A stretch of DNA of 64,000 nt. It comes from Actinomycetospora sp. NBRC 106375. GTDB taxonomy: Bacteria; Actinomycetota; Actinomycetes; Mycobacteriales; Pseudonocardiaceae. Of the stretch, positions 39,567 through 48,384 are shown one piece after another. Under the pieces are notes generated by a model. That model did not search any database. It had not been told where the DNA came from and worked only from the letters and a program-made list of their open reading frames with translations. The stretch lies in contig NZ_BSTS01000018.1 of the NCBI RefSeq assembly GCF_030269665.1, forward strand, positions 62,001 to 126,000, given 5' to 3'. Made by a program: the position numbers and the translations under genes. Within the stretch, counting starts at the first letter, position 1; each line of letters starts with the position of its first letter.

Positions 39567-40133
39567 ATGTCGACGGTGAACGGGCTTCCGGCCCATGTCC
39601 TGCTGGTGCACGCGGTCGTGGTGCTGGTTCCGCTGACGTCGCTGCTGCTGGTGCTGGTGACGGTCTGGCCTGCCGCACGGGCCCGGCTCACGGTCTTCAC
39701 CGCGGTCGTCGCCGTGATCACGCTCGTCGCGGTCCCGATCACGACCGAGGCCGGGGAGTGGCTCGAGCACCGGCTACCGCACTCCGAGCTCATCGAGGTC
39801 CACGCCGAGCTCGGGGACACGATGCTGCCCTGGGCGATCGGTCTGGCCGTGGTGGCGCTGGCCGTGGCCGGGCGTGAGCGGGCGGCCCGCCGGACGCGCC
39901 GTCACGGGCCGGGCACGGTCACCGCTCCCCGCACCCGGCCGGGTGGTGCCGCAGTGACCGTCGTGATCGCGGTCCTCGCCGTCGTCCTGGCCGTGGGCGC
40001 GCTCGTGACCGTGTACCGGATCGGCGACTCCGGGGCGGTCGCGTCCTGGACCGGCAAGTTCAGCCCGACACCGATCTCCGGTCCCGGCTCCCCCGGCTTC
40101 CGCGGCGGTCCGCCCGGCGGCACCGGCGGTTGA
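39567..40133 (+). CDS. DUF2231-like membrane protein
   Basis: A 188-residue protein with four membrane helices. It starts VNGLPAHVLLVHAVVVLVPL, with the histidine-bearing first helix typical of DUF2231. The other helices lie near 38-55, 85-105 and 130-150, followed by an extracytoplasmic glycine/proline-rich tail. DUF2231 proteins are predicted membrane redox or heme-associated proteins with conserved histidines (here in the PAHVLLVH and LEHRLPHSELIEVHAELGD regions). A GAGAGGG site precedes the ATG at 39567. It is separated by 206 bp from the cupin gene. Confidence 0.75.
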   Translation: MSTVNGLPAHVLLVHAVVVLVPLTSLLLVLVTVWPAARARLTVFTAVVAVITLVAVPITTEAGEWLEHRLPHSELIEVHAELGDTMLPWAIGLAVVALAVAGRERAARRTRRHGPGTVTAPRTRPGGAAVTVVIAVLAVVLAVGALVTVYRIGDSGAVASWTGKFSPTPISGPGSPGFRGGPPGGTGG

Positions 40134-40233
40134 CCCTGCCCTTCGTCACAGCAGCTGCACTGCCGGGGACGGGCACCAGTGCGGTTCAGACCGTGAGAAG
40201 GCCACGGTCACCACGCTTCGAGAGCCGCCACCC

Positions 40234-41655
40234 TCAGCCGGGCGGGGTGAGGGCTCCGGCGCGGGTGAGCACGTCGGTGGCGGGCGGCAGTCCCCGCAGG
40301 GCGTGAGCCAGGTCGGCCGGGGTGGCGACGCGGTGGGCGTTCTCGGCGACGTAGGCCCGGATCGCGGCGTCGAAAGGTCCGGCGCCGACGCGCTGCCGGG
40401 CGGCGAGCAGGGCGGCGGCGCCTTGTACGTAGACCCCGGAGTAGTAGGCCTCGGCGCCGCGGTCCGACCAGATCGTCATCGGATCCCCGAGCCTGCCGCG
40501 CAGCCCCTTGGGCACGTCGTGGGTGGCGTACTGCTCCGGGGTGTCGTCGGCGACGGCCTGGGCGTAGGTCGCGAAGCCCTCGTCGAGCCAGGGATCGCGG
40601 GCCTGGTCGTTGCCGACGAGCCCGTAGAACCACTGGTGGGCCAGCTCGTGGGTGACCAGCTCGGGGAGCCCGTCCGGCGGGATGTCGCCGAACAGCACAG
40701 TGCCCGGGTACTCGATGCCCGACGACAGCGGCGGGACGATCGCGACCCACAGATCGGGGTAGGGGAAGGCGCCGACGAGCGCCTCGAGCCGCCCGAGCGC
40801 GCCGTCGATCTCGTCGGCCCAGCGCGCCGGGTCGGTGCGCGTCCCCGACGTCGGGACGAACAGGTGCAGGCGGGTGCCGGCGACGTCGCGCTCGAGCACG
40901 CGGTAGGCGCCGACAGCGACGGCGACGTCGCGCACGGCCTCGGCGCGGAACACGTGGGTCGTGGTGCCGGCACGCGGCCCCGGGGCCGGGGCGTCGGCAT
41001 GGCCGGCGCCCGACACGGCGGCGCCGTCGGGAGCCAGGACCCGCAGGGCGTCGAGGCGGAACTCCTCGCTGGTCGCGGTCTCGCTGGGGATCTGCACGGC
41101 GTCGTCACGGACCCAGCCCTGTCCGCGGACCCACGCGAGCAGGGGGAACCCGGAGCCGAACCAGGCGACACCGCTGCGCCGGGAGGTGCCCAGTCGCTCG
41201 TCGGCATCACCGCCCAGGCGCAGCGTGAAATCGAGCCCGACCCGGACGGTCTGCCCCGCGCTGACACAGACGGGCAGCGGGAGCTCGACGAGCGTGCCGG
41301 GGACACCGGGCCGAGCGCCCGCCGCCCGGACCACCGGCGCGACGGGACGTCCTTGCACCGTGGCGGCGGTGACCTGCAGAGCGTTGCCCTGGTCGGCGGC
41401 GTTCGGCATGTTCGGCCAGGTCCGGAACACAAGCTCGCACACCGGCAGGTCGGGGGTGAACGTCACCGTCTCCTGCCCGGTGGCGCTGCGCAGGTCCGGG
41501 GCCACGTCGAACGACAGATCGACCACGGGCCGCTGCCCCCACACGGCGGCCCGCGCCGGCGCCGCGACGCCGGCGCTGAGCACGGTCAGGACCACGACCA
41601 GCACCGGGAGAGTCGCCAGTGACCAGGCGGGTCGGCCGGGTTCTCGGAACGTCAC
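40234..41655 (-). CDS. secreted M1 family metallopeptidase
   Basis: A 473-residue gluzincin. The N-terminal segment SLATLPVLVVVLTVLSAGVA, ending APARAA, is a signal peptide. A beta-sandwich domain occupies about residues 40-200. The zinc site HELAHQWFYGLVGND with a downstream WLDEGFATY (HExxH-x18-E pattern) is near residues 335-360. The GIEYPG motif (GxMEN-like) near 310 is the aminopeptidase substrate loop, here with E-Y in place of the usual M-E-N, so exopeptidase specificity may be altered. It is shorter than typical M1 enzymes, lacking the C-terminal helical domain. The GTG start follows the usual signal-peptide spacing. Confidence 0.87.
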   Translation of the reverse strand: MTFREPGRPAWSLATLPVLVVVLTVLSAGVAAPARAAVWGQRPVVDLSFDVAPDLRSATGQETVTFTPDLPVCELVFRTWPNMPNAADQGNALQVTAATVQGRPVAPVVRAAGARPGVPGTLVELPLPVCVSAGQTVRVGLDFTLRLGGDADERLGTSRRSGVAWFGSGFPLLAWVRGQGWVRDDAVQIPSETATSEEFRLDALRVLAPDGAAVSGAGHADAPAPGPRAGTTTHVFRAEAVRDVAVAVGAYRVLERDVAGTRLHLFVPTSGTRTDPARWADEIDGALGRLEALVGAFPYPDLWVAIVPPLSSGIEYPGTVLFGDIPPDGLPELVTHELAHQWFYGLVGNDQARDPWLDEGFATYAQAVADDTPEQYATHDVPKGLRGRLGDPMTIWSDRGAEAYYSGVYVQGAAALLAARQRVGAGPFDAAIRAYVAENAHRVATPADLAHALRGLPPATDVLTRAGALTPPG

Positions 41656-41911
41656 GGGCTCGCTCCCTGATCAGGGCGCCCTGTCGCCCGTCGGGCGGAG
41701 ACGAGCGCGTCGTGCTCGGCCGCTCCGGCCCGCGCGAGTGGTCCCTCTCCACGGTGGCGGGCTCGACGATGCCGTCCGCGGGGACATCGCGCCAGGAGTT
41801 CCGTCACGGAAGCACCGACGCCGCCCCGGCGATGACGTCCCGGAGGTCCCCGTCGACCACCGTGCCGTCGTCGTCGGGTCTGCGACCGATTCGACATCGG
41901 AGACCGCGAAG

Positions 41912-42427
41912 TCAGCTACGCAAGGTGCTGCTCGGCGGGCACCCGAACACCTTGGTGTAGTCGCCGGCGAAACGCCCGGCGCTCGCGAAGCCCCATCGTG
42001 CGGCGATGTCGTTGACGGTGTCGCCCCGGGCGGGGTCGGCCGCGGCGAGATCGCGGTGCGCGTTCTCGAGCCGGAGGGTGCGCAGATAGCCGAACGGAGT
42101 CTGGCCGCGATACTTGCGGAAGGCGTGCTGCACGCCCCGGGTGCCGATGCCTGCGGCGTCGGCGATGTCCCGGATGGTGATGGCGCGATGCGCGTTCGCG
42201 TGGATGAACTCCACGGCTCGCCGGACCGCGATCGGCTCCCAGCCGACCTGCCCGGGCGCCTGGTCGTGGCTCCACGTCGTGACCAGCCAGGCTGCGTAGT
42301 GCGAGGCATCGGAACCACAGCTGGTGGCGATCTCGGTGAGCATCGTCGAGGCCCGAGGAACGTCCAGGTGGTAGCGCTCGACGAGCATCCCCGTCGCTAC
42401 GTCCACTGGATCAGGAGAAACGGACAC
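41912..42427 (-). CDS. ANTAR-like plus AraC HTH fusion regulator
   Basis: A 171-residue regulator. The C-terminal 105 residues are a standard AraC double helix-turn-helix (AVEFIHANAHRAITIRDIAD, GIGTRGVQHAFRKYRGQTPF, GYLRTLRLENAHRDLAAADP, GFASAGRFAGDYTKVFG). The first 60 residues (VATGMLVERYHLDVPRASTM, LTEIATSCG) have the A-x-GML(V/M)ERY-x-AxxxL pattern of an ANTAR domain instead of a cupin or other sensor. The GTG 42427 start has a GAGGAGG site 5 bases upstream. It is upstream of and divergent from the hydrolase gene at 42699. The combination could couple RNA binding with DNA binding, but the ANTAR-like part is short. Confidence 0.78.
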   Translation of the reverse strand: MSVSPDPVDVATGMLVERYHLDVPRASTMLTEIATSCGSDASHYAAWLVTTWSHDQAPGQVGWEPIAVRRAVEFIHANAHRAITIRDIADAAGIGTRGVQHAFRKYRGQTPFGYLRTLRLENAHRDLAAADPARGDTVNDIAARWGFASAGRFAGDYTKVFGCPPSSTLRS

Positions 42428-42698
42428 CGGGGCCTCCTCGAACAGGGTCGACTGCCGTGCCGCGCAGTAGTCGAGGTCGAGGCCATCGGTTTGACCGACA
42501 GAGCAACTCTGACACCGGACCAGGCCCCGGCGCACGGGCCGTGTTCATCCGGCCGGCACACGGGCTACGGCGTCGCTCCCTCTGCGGCTCGGGCTCTGCT
42601 CCGGGTGGGCGTCAGCTACCACTCGGGGAGCCATGACTCCGCGCTCCAGGGCTCGAGCCTTTCCTGCCACGCGGCCCCGGGGTGGATACCTTCGACGC

Positions 42699-43538
42699 AT
42701 GGAGCCTTCGCGCAGAGGTCATCTGCCGATCGACGGGCTCCAGCTGTACTACGAGGTGCACGGTGATCTCGCGGCTCCCGGCGCCGTTCCCCTCCTGCTC
42801 GTTCCCGGGGCCTTCCAGTCGACCGAGTTCATGACGCCTTGGGTGGCAGCCTTCGCCGATGCGCGTCCCGTCATCGTCGTCGATCAACAGGGGCACGGCC
42901 GCACACCCGATACGCCGCGTCCGATGTCGTACGAGCGGTTCGGCGACGACGCAGCCGCGGTGCTGAGCGCCCTGGAGGTCGCACGCGCCGACGTCATGGG
43001 CTACTCGCAGGGCGGGGCGGTCGGGTTGCAGCTGGCGCTGCGTCACCCGCAGCTCGTGAGCAAGCTCGTCGTCATGTCGGCCACCTACCGCCCGGACGGC
43101 TGGTACCCGGCGGTCCCCCGGGCGATCGCGGATCTCACCAGCGCCGACTTCGCGGACACGCCGATCGGCGAGACCTTCCGCCGGCACACCTCCGATCCGC
43201 AGGCGTTCGAGACCTACGTCGAGAAGATGAAGGTGCTGGGCATCGAGGACCACGACATCAGCGACGCCGACATGAGGTCGATCCGTGCCCGCGCGATGGT
43301 CATCGTCGGGGACGCGGACGGCGTCAGGCCCGGGCACGCGGTGGAGATGTTCACGGTGCTCGGTGGCGGTGACGAGGAGGCGGCCGCGACGGGCGTGATG
43401 TCCTCGGTGCCGCGGGCCAGGCTCGTCGTCCTCCCGGCGACGTCGCACATCTCGATCTTCGTAGCCGTGGACGTCCTCGAACCGATGATCACCGCGTTCC
43501 TGGACGACGTCCACCCGGCCGACGCGTCGCTGTGGTGA
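42699..43538 (+). CDS. alpha/beta hydrolase
   Basis: A 279-residue alpha/beta hydrolase with a serine nucleophile: oxyanion loop VPGAFQSTEF, nucleophile elbow GYSQGGAVG (Ser near residue 108), an acid in GDADGVRPGH near 214 and a histidine in PATSHISIF near 257. The extended IDGLQLYYEVHG N-terminus is typical of esterase/lactonase-like members. The ATG lies 7 bases after a TACCTT -10-like element with no ribosome-binding site, so the message may be leaderless. It is divergent from the ANTAR-AraC regulator, a likely control partner. It lies upstream of the aromatic cluster, where a ring-cleavage or lactone hydrolase role is possible but unproven. Confidence 0.85.
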   Translation: MEPSRRGHLPIDGLQLYYEVHGDLAAPGAVPLLLVPGAFQSTEFMTPWVAAFADARPVIVVDQQGHGRTPDTPRPMSYERFGDDAAAVLSALEVARADVMGYSQGGAVGLQLALRHPQLVSKLVVMSATYRPDGWYPAVPRAIADLTSADFADTPIGETFRRHTSDPQAFETYVEKMKVLGIEDHDISDADMRSIRARAMVIVGDADGVRPGHAVEMFTVLGGGDEEAAATGVMSSVPRARLVVLPATSHISIFVAVDVLEPMITAFLDDVHPADASLW

Positions 43539-43571
43539 GCAGATCACCGAGGCCTCGTCGTTCTCCGCACG

Positions 43572-43733
43572 TCAGTCGTCGGCGGCGCGTGCACTCGCAC
43601 GCCTCTCGCGTCGCGGGCTGCCGATGATCAGGTGCAGGGTCTCGCGCAGCCGGCCGACCTGATCCGGCCCGACGACGTCGGCGAGCCAGGCGTCGTAGTC
43701 CGCGATGACCCCCTTGCGCAGGATCCGGGCCAT
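43572..43733 (-). CDS. small hypothetical protein or gene remnant downstream of marR
   Basis: A 53-residue frame reading ARILRKGVIADYDAWLADVV, GPDQVGRLRETLHLIIGSPR and then a basic tail. It has good codon bias. The start ATG overlaps nothing and lacks a clear ribosome-binding site, and protein-like sequence extends a few codons upstream in the same frame. It may be the displaced end of another gene. I do not recognise it. Confidence 0.4.
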   Translation of the reverse strand: MARILRKGVIADYDAWLADVVGPDQVGRLRETLHLIIGSPRRERRASARAADD

Positions 43734-43749
43734 GAGGGCCGACAGTCCG

Positions 43750-44190
43750 CTACCGCGGCCACGCTCGCGTCAGGCTGTCGCGCAACTCCGTCAGGGCCCC
43801 GGGCCCCAGCCGACGCTCGAGCTCGTGTTCGAGGTCGCGGAGGATTCCGGAAGCGACGTCACGACGCCGGCACCCCGCGTCGGTCAGTCCGACGAGGGTG
43901 CTGCGGGGGAAGCCCGGCCCCGGCGCGCTGACCAGCAGCCCTTCGTCGACCAGCTGCGTGACCGCGCGGTGCATCGTCTGGCGGGTGACGCCGGCGCGGC
44001 GGGCCAGTTCGGCGATGCTCAGGGACGTCTCGCTGTCCAGGTGAGCGAGCACGACCGCGTGTGCCGGGGTGATCGGGTCCACGCCCGCCTCCCCCAGACG
44101 CTCGAGCAGCTCGTCGGAGAACCAGCGGACGGCTCGCTGCAGGAGCGCCAGCAGCGGCAGGTCCGTGCGCGCGTCCTCGTCGGCACTCAT
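43750..44190 (-). CDS. MarR family transcriptional regulator
   Basis: A 146-residue winged-helix MarR protein: LLALLQRAVRWFSDELLERL, PITPAHAVVLAHLDSETSLS, IAELARRAGVTRQTMHRAVT and the wing segment LVDEGLLVSAPGPGFPRSTL. MarR proteins bind phenolic or aromatic ligands and release DNA. It is divergent from the aromatic FAD monooxygenase at 44255 with a perfect 8-bp-arm palindrome between them, so it is probably the repressor of that gene and possibly of the following genes. ATG 44190 is preceded by a GGAGCG site. Confidence 0.87.
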   Translation of the reverse strand: MSADEDARTDLPLLALLQRAVRWFSDELLERLGEAGVDPITPAHAVVLAHLDSETSLSIAELARRAGVTRQTMHRAVTQLVDEGLLVSAPGPGFPRSTLVGLTDAGCRRRDVASGILRDLEHELERRLGPGALTELRDSLTRAWPR

Positions 44191-44223
44191 GGCTCGCGCT
44201 CCTCCGTCCTCGGCGTAGAGTTG

Positions 44224-44246
44224 CTGTGTCAGCTTAGGTGACACAG
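44224..44246. promoter_or_regulatory. MarR operator palindrome between marR and the FAD monooxygenase
   Basis: CTGTGTCA (44224-44231) and TGACACAG (44239-44246) are perfect 8-bp reverse complements around a 7-base spacer. It ends 8 bases before the monooxygenase start and lies 34 bases upstream of marR, the ideal place for a repressor site that controls both. Confidence 0.65.
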
Positions 44247-44254
44247 AGGGACCG

Positions 44255-45850
44255 GTGGGTATGGAGAGCTACGACGTCGACGTCCTCGTGGCCGGGGCGG
44301 GCCCGGTCGGCCTCCTCGCGGCGTGGCAGCTGGCCCGGTGGGGCGTCTCGGTCCGGCTGGTGGACGCCGCTTCCGGGCCGGCGACGACCAGCCGCGCGCT
44401 CGGTACGCACGCCCGCAGCCTGGAGATCTACGACCAGCTCGGCATCCTCGGCGAGATCGCTCCGCACGGGACGAGGGTCAACGCCTTCATCCGCCACCAG
44501 CCCGACCGGGTGGCCAGGGTCGATTTCGAGTTCGGCGACCTCGCGACCCGGTTTCCCTACATGTTCAACGTCGACCAGGTGATCACCGAACGCGTGCTCC
44601 GCGGGCAGGCCGCCGCGGCCGGGGTGGCGGTGGAGTGGAACACGCGGCTGGAGTCGTTCACGCTCGACGAGGACGGCGTCACGGTCGCCCTGGCCCACGG
44701 CGACGGCCAGGAGCACCGGCAGGAGACCGTGCGGGCGCGGTACCTGTGGGGCTGCGACGGCGGGCACTCGACCGTCCGGAAGACCCTCCAGCTCCCCCTG
44801 ACCGGCGAGGCCGCCCACACCTGGCTGATCGCCGACGCCGTCGTGCACACCGACCTCGACCGCGACGGAGTGCACTGGCTGTTCCCGGCCGGCGGCGCGC
44901 TGATGGCGTTCCCCTTCCCCGACCCGGGCAAGTGGCGGCTCCTGGACACCACCGGCCAGGGTGATCCCGACGATCCCGAGCAGATCGCCCGGCAGTTCGG
45001 CACCAAGCTGTCCGAGGCCCTGGGACGCGACACCGACGTCGAGAGCCCCAGCTGGGCGTCGAGGTTCACCATCCAGCAGCGCGCGGTACCTGCCATGCAC
45101 GTCGGGCGGTGCTTCGTCTCCGGCGACGCCGCTCACGTCCACTCCCCCGCATCCGGGCAGGGCCTCAACACCGGCATCCAGGACGCCTACAACCTGGCCT
45201 GGAAGCTGGCCATGGTCATCCAGGGCCACGCGGACCCCGTGCTCCTCGACACCTACGACACCGAGCGCGTCCCCATCGGCCAGGCCCTGCTCGCCTCCAC
45301 CGGCGAGGTCATGAACACCGCGATGGTCGACACCACGAGTGCCGACACCCAGGACGCCGATCGGGGCTTCGCGCGTCAGCTCATCCGGACCATGTCGGGC
45401 CTGGGCATCGCCTACCCCGACAGCCCGCTGACGGTGCCGGACGATCAGCCCGACGATCAGCCGGGCGAGGGACCGCGACCCGGCCGGCGACTCACCCAGA
45501 TCTCCGCCGCGGATGCCCAGTCACCCGGCTGGACGGTCCTGCGCACAGCGCTGCGGACTCCCGCCTGGCACCTGCTGGTCTTCGCCGGGAGCAACGACGC
45601 GAGCAGTCCGGAACCGGTCACCGCGTCGTTGCCGGCGTGGCTGGACAGGATCACGATCAGCGTCGGCGACGACCGCGGTGTGCGGGATCCCGACGGCCGG
45701 GTCAGGGACACGCTGGCCGCGACCGACGGGGACTGGCTCCTCGCCCGTCCCGACGGCTATCTCAGCGCCCGTGGCCACGGGGACGCCACCCTGCGCGCCG
45801 CTCTGGAGCGGATGCCCGCCCTGCACGTGCCGGAGCCGGCACGTGCCTGA
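44255..45850 (+). CDS. FAD-dependent aromatic monooxygenase (PheA/TfdB type)
   Basis: A 531-residue flavoprotein hydroxylase. The FAD-binding GxGxxG motif is VAGAGPVGLLAAWQLARWG (near residues 12-30), the DG motif is WGCDGGHSTVRKTL near 166, and the GD motif is FVSGDAAHVHSPASGQGLNT near 290. A C-terminal thioredoxin-like domain is at about 385-525. This is the PheA/TfdB group, which hydroxylates phenols, salicylates or related aromatics with NAD(P)H and O2. The substrate is unknown. GTG 44255 follows a GAGGG site; ATG 44261 is an alternative. It begins the aromatic cluster under probable MarR control and is followed by a cyclase-family gene. Confidence 0.88.
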   Translation: MGMESYDVDVLVAGAGPVGLLAAWQLARWGVSVRLVDAASGPATTSRALGTHARSLEIYDQLGILGEIAPHGTRVNAFIRHQPDRVARVDFEFGDLATRFPYMFNVDQVITERVLRGQAAAAGVAVEWNTRLESFTLDEDGVTVALAHGDGQEHRQETVRARYLWGCDGGHSTVRKTLQLPLTGEAAHTWLIADAVVHTDLDRDGVHWLFPAGGALMAFPFPDPGKWRLLDTTGQGDPDDPEQIARQFGTKLSEALGRDTDVESPSWASRFTIQQRAVPAMHVGRCFVSGDAAHVHSPASGQGLNTGIQDAYNLAWKLAMVIQGHADPVLLDTYDTERVPIGQALLASTGEVMNTAMVDTTSADTQDADRGFARQLIRTMSGLGIAYPDSPLTVPDDQPDDQPGEGPRPGRRLTQISAADAQSPGWTVLRTALRTPAWHLLVFAGSNDASSPEPVTASLPAWLDRITISVGDDRGVRDPDGRVRDTLAATDGDWLLARPDGYLSARGHGDATLRAALERMPALHVPEPARA

Positions 45851-45879
45851 GCGTCGGGGCACGCGACACGGCTCAGGCA
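45844..45879. repeat. inverted repeat at the monooxygenase 3' end
   Basis: TGCCTGAGC (45844-45852, overlapping the stop codon) and GCTCAGGCA (45871-45879) are perfect 9-bp reverse complements with an 18-base spacer. It may attenuate transcription between the monooxygenase and the cyclase gene or be a regulator site for the downstream promoter. Confidence 0.5.
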
Positions 45880-45910
45880 TCACCTCGCACGCGACGGAAC
45901 GAGGCACACG

Positions 45911-46795
45911 GTGACCGACTCCGAGAACATCGACGACCTCAGCAACTGGGGCCGGTGGGGCTCCGAGGACGAGCTCGGCACCCTGAACCTGATCACCGAC
46001 GAGACCCGCGCGCGGGCCCTGGCGCAGGCGCGCACCGGCCGGTGCGTGTCGCTGGCGAGGCCCATCGACCCGGCCTCGATGATGGGCGGGCCGTTCGCCC
46101 CACCGACCCCGCCGTCCCCACCGGTGCAGCAGGCCATGCTCTACACCGGCGCCCCGCCGATGGGTATGGCCGAGGTGCTGGTCGTGACCCCGCACAACCC
46201 CGGCCTGACCCACCTCGACGCGCTCGTGCACATCCCGGTCGACGGACACGTCTACCCCGGGCGCCCCCTGACCGACGCCGTGACCCCGACCGGTGTCCGC
46301 CACGGCTCGACCACGGCGTTCGCCGACGGCGTGCTCACCCATGGAGTCCTGCTCGATCTCGCTCCCGGTGGACGGCTGCCCGCGGCACACCCGGTCACCG
46401 CTGCCGACCTCGACGCCGCCGAGCAGCGCGGTGGGGTCCGCGTGGAGCCCGGCGACGCCCTCGTCGTGCGCGGTGGGTGGGAGTTCTCCCGGGACCCGGC
46501 GAACCCGATGCCCGGCATGACCCTCGACGCGGTGGCATGGATGCGACACCGCGACGTCTCGCTCTACGCCGGCGACATCGGCGACGGGCACCCGCCGGTC
46601 GACCCCCAGGTGCCGATGCCGCTGCACCTGGTCGGACTCGCCCGCCTCGGCATGCCGCTGATCGACGGCGCCGAGGTCGACGAGCTCGCCGAGGTCTGCG
46701 CCGAGCTGGGCCGGTACGCGTTCCTGCTCAGCATCGCGCCGCCGCGACTGCGCAGTGCCACCGGGGTGCCGGTCAACCCCCAGGCGATCTTCTAG
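45911..46795 (+). CDS. cyclase family protein (kynurenine formamidase-like)
   Basis: A 294-residue metal-dependent hydrolase of the cyclase family. The metal-binding motif is NPGLTHLDALVHIPVDGHVY (family HxGTHxDxPxH; here the first histidine is replaced by N and the glycine-threonine pattern is LTHLDAL-HI). VVRGGWEFSR and YAGDIGDGHPPVDPQVPMPL carry further conserved positions. Members hydrolyse formyl-kynurenine, lactones or isatin-type amides, commonly in aromatic degradation clusters. The GTG start follows GGAACGAGG. It stands 60 bp after the monooxygenase, probably in the same operon, and 183 bp before benA. Confidence 0.82.
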   Translation: MTDSENIDDLSNWGRWGSEDELGTLNLITDETRARALAQARTGRCVSLARPIDPASMMGGPFAPPTPPSPPVQQAMLYTGAPPMGMAEVLVVTPHNPGLTHLDALVHIPVDGHVYPGRPLTDAVTPTGVRHGSTTAFADGVLTHGVLLDLAPGGRLPAAHPVTAADLDAAEQRGGVRVEPGDALVVRGGWEFSRDPANPMPGMTLDAVAWMRHRDVSLYAGDIGDGHPPVDPQVPMPLHLVGLARLGMPLIDGAEVDELAEVCAELGRYAFLLSIAPPRLRSATGVPVNPQAIF

Positions 46796-46978
46796 CCGGC
46801 ACTCCCGCGCCGTCGCCGCGCGGTCAGGACTGGCCGAACGTCGAGGTCGACCGGGGTCGCCAGGGCGGTGCCCAGGTCAGGACTAGGCACATGCCGGGTG
46901 TGTCGGCGACCACCGCGGAGCACCGTCGAGGGCACCCCGGTCCGGGAGATCCCGGGCCCACCACCTGGGGAGGGTGCG

Positions 46979-48382
46979 ATGACGCAGAGCCTCGACCGCG
47001 TCGGCGACAGCGTCGAGAAGGTGCTGTCCGATGCCGTGATCGACGACCGCGAGTCCGGGGTGGTGAAGGCGAACCGCCGGATCTTCACGGACGAAGAGAT
47101 CTTCGAGCTCGAGATGAAGCACATCTTCGAGGGCAACTGGGTCTACCTCGCCCACGAGAGCCAGGTGGCCGAGCCCGGGGACTACTTCACGACCTCCATC
47201 GGCCGCCAGCCCATCATGATCACGCGCGACAAGGACGGCGGGCTGCACTGCCTGATCAACGCCTGCGCGCACCGCGGGGCGATGCTCTGCCGCAAGAAGC
47301 GGGACAACCGCAAGACCCTGACCTGCCCGTTCCACGGCTGGACCTACCGCAACGACGGCACGCTGCTCAAGGTCAAGGACCCCGAGGGCGCCGGCTACCC
47401 CGACAACTTCAACACCAACGGCTCGCACAACCTGGTCAAGGTGCCGAGGTTCGAGAGCTACCGCGGCTTCCTCTTCGGCAGCCTCAACGAGGACGTGGTG
47501 TCCCTCGAGGAGCACCTCGGCGACACGACCGAGATCATCGACATGCTCGTCGACCAGTCGCCCGACGGACTCGAGGTGCTGCGCGGCTCGTCCACCTACA
47601 CCTTCGACGGCAACTGGAAGGTCCAGGCCGAGAACGGCGCCGATGGCTACCACGTCACGGCGCTGCACTGGAACTACGCCGCGACCACGTCGCGGCGCGA
47701 GAGCGGCGAGTCGAAGAACGAGACGAAGGCGCTCGACGCCGGCGGGTGGGGCAAGTCCGGCGGCGGCTACTGGTCGTTCCCGCACGGCCATCTCTGCCTG
47801 TGGACCTGGAAGGCCAACCCCCAGGACCAGCCGCTCTACAGCGAGATCGACAACCTCAAGGCACAGTTCGGCGAGGCCACCGGCGACTTCATGGTGCGCG
47901 GCTCCCGCAATCTGTGCCTCTACCCGAACGTCTACCTGATGGACCAGTTCTCGACGCAGATCCGGCACTTCCGGCCGATCGCGCCGAACCAGACCGAGGT
48001 CACGATCTACTGCATCGCCCCGAAGGGCGAGAGCGACTCCGCGCGCGCGAACCGGATCCGCCAGTACGAGGACTTCTTCAACGCCTCGGGCATGGCCACC
48101 CCCGACGACCTCGAGGAGTTCCGCGCCTGCCAGCTGACCTTCCAGGCCACGACCGCGCCGTGGAACGACATGACCCGCGGCGTGCAGCACTGGATCGACG
48201 GCCCGGACGAGGTCGCGCAGTCGCTCGGGATGGACGGGGTCATCTCCTCGGGCGCGAAGAACGAGGACGAGGGCCTCTACCCCGTCCAGCACGGCTACTG
48301 GCTCGAGACCATGCGTGCGGCGCTCGGGCGGGAGACGGAGCGCAGCGGAGCTCGACCCAGCGAGGCCGAGAAGGAGGCCTGA
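46979..48382 (+). CDS. benA: benzoate 1,2-dioxygenase large (alpha) subunit
   Basis: A 467-residue Rieske oxygenase alpha subunit. The [2Fe-2S] ligands are CAHRGAMLC and CPFHGW near residues 97-121. The mononuclear iron motif is [13 protein letters not shown] near 220, with the distal Asp probably in the C-terminal third. The sequence type ([14 protein letters not shown] near residue 50 and [13 protein letters not shown]) is that of benzoate/toluate dioxygenases. With BenB it adds both atoms of O2 to benzoate to give the cis-diol carboxylate. ATG 46979 has a GGGGAGGG site. It is 2 bp ahead of benB and part of benA-benB-benCD-luxR. Confidence 0.93.
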   Translation: MTQSLDRVGDSVEKVLSDAVIDDRESGVVKANRRIFTDEEIFELEMKHIFEGNWVYLAHESQVAEPGDYFTTSIGRQPIMITRDKDGGLHCLINACAHRGAMLCRKKRDNRKTLTCPFHGWTYRNDGTLLKVKDPEGAGYPDNFNTNGSHNLVKVPRFESYRGFLFGSLNEDVVSLEEHLGDTTEIIDMLVDQSPDGLEVLRGSSTYTFDGNWKVQAENGADGYHVTALHWNYAATTSRRESGESKNETKALDAGGWGKSGGGYWSFPHGHLCLWTWKANPQDQPLYSEIDNLKAQFGEATGDFMVRGSRNLCLYPNVYLMDQFSTQIRHFRPIAPNQTEVTIYCIAPKGESDSARANRIRQYEDFFNASGMATPDDLEEFRACQLTFQATTAPWNDMTRGVQHWIDGPDEVAQSLGMDGVISSGAKNEDEGLYPVQHGYWLETMRAALGRETERSGARPSEAEKEA

Positions 48383-48384
48383 TC

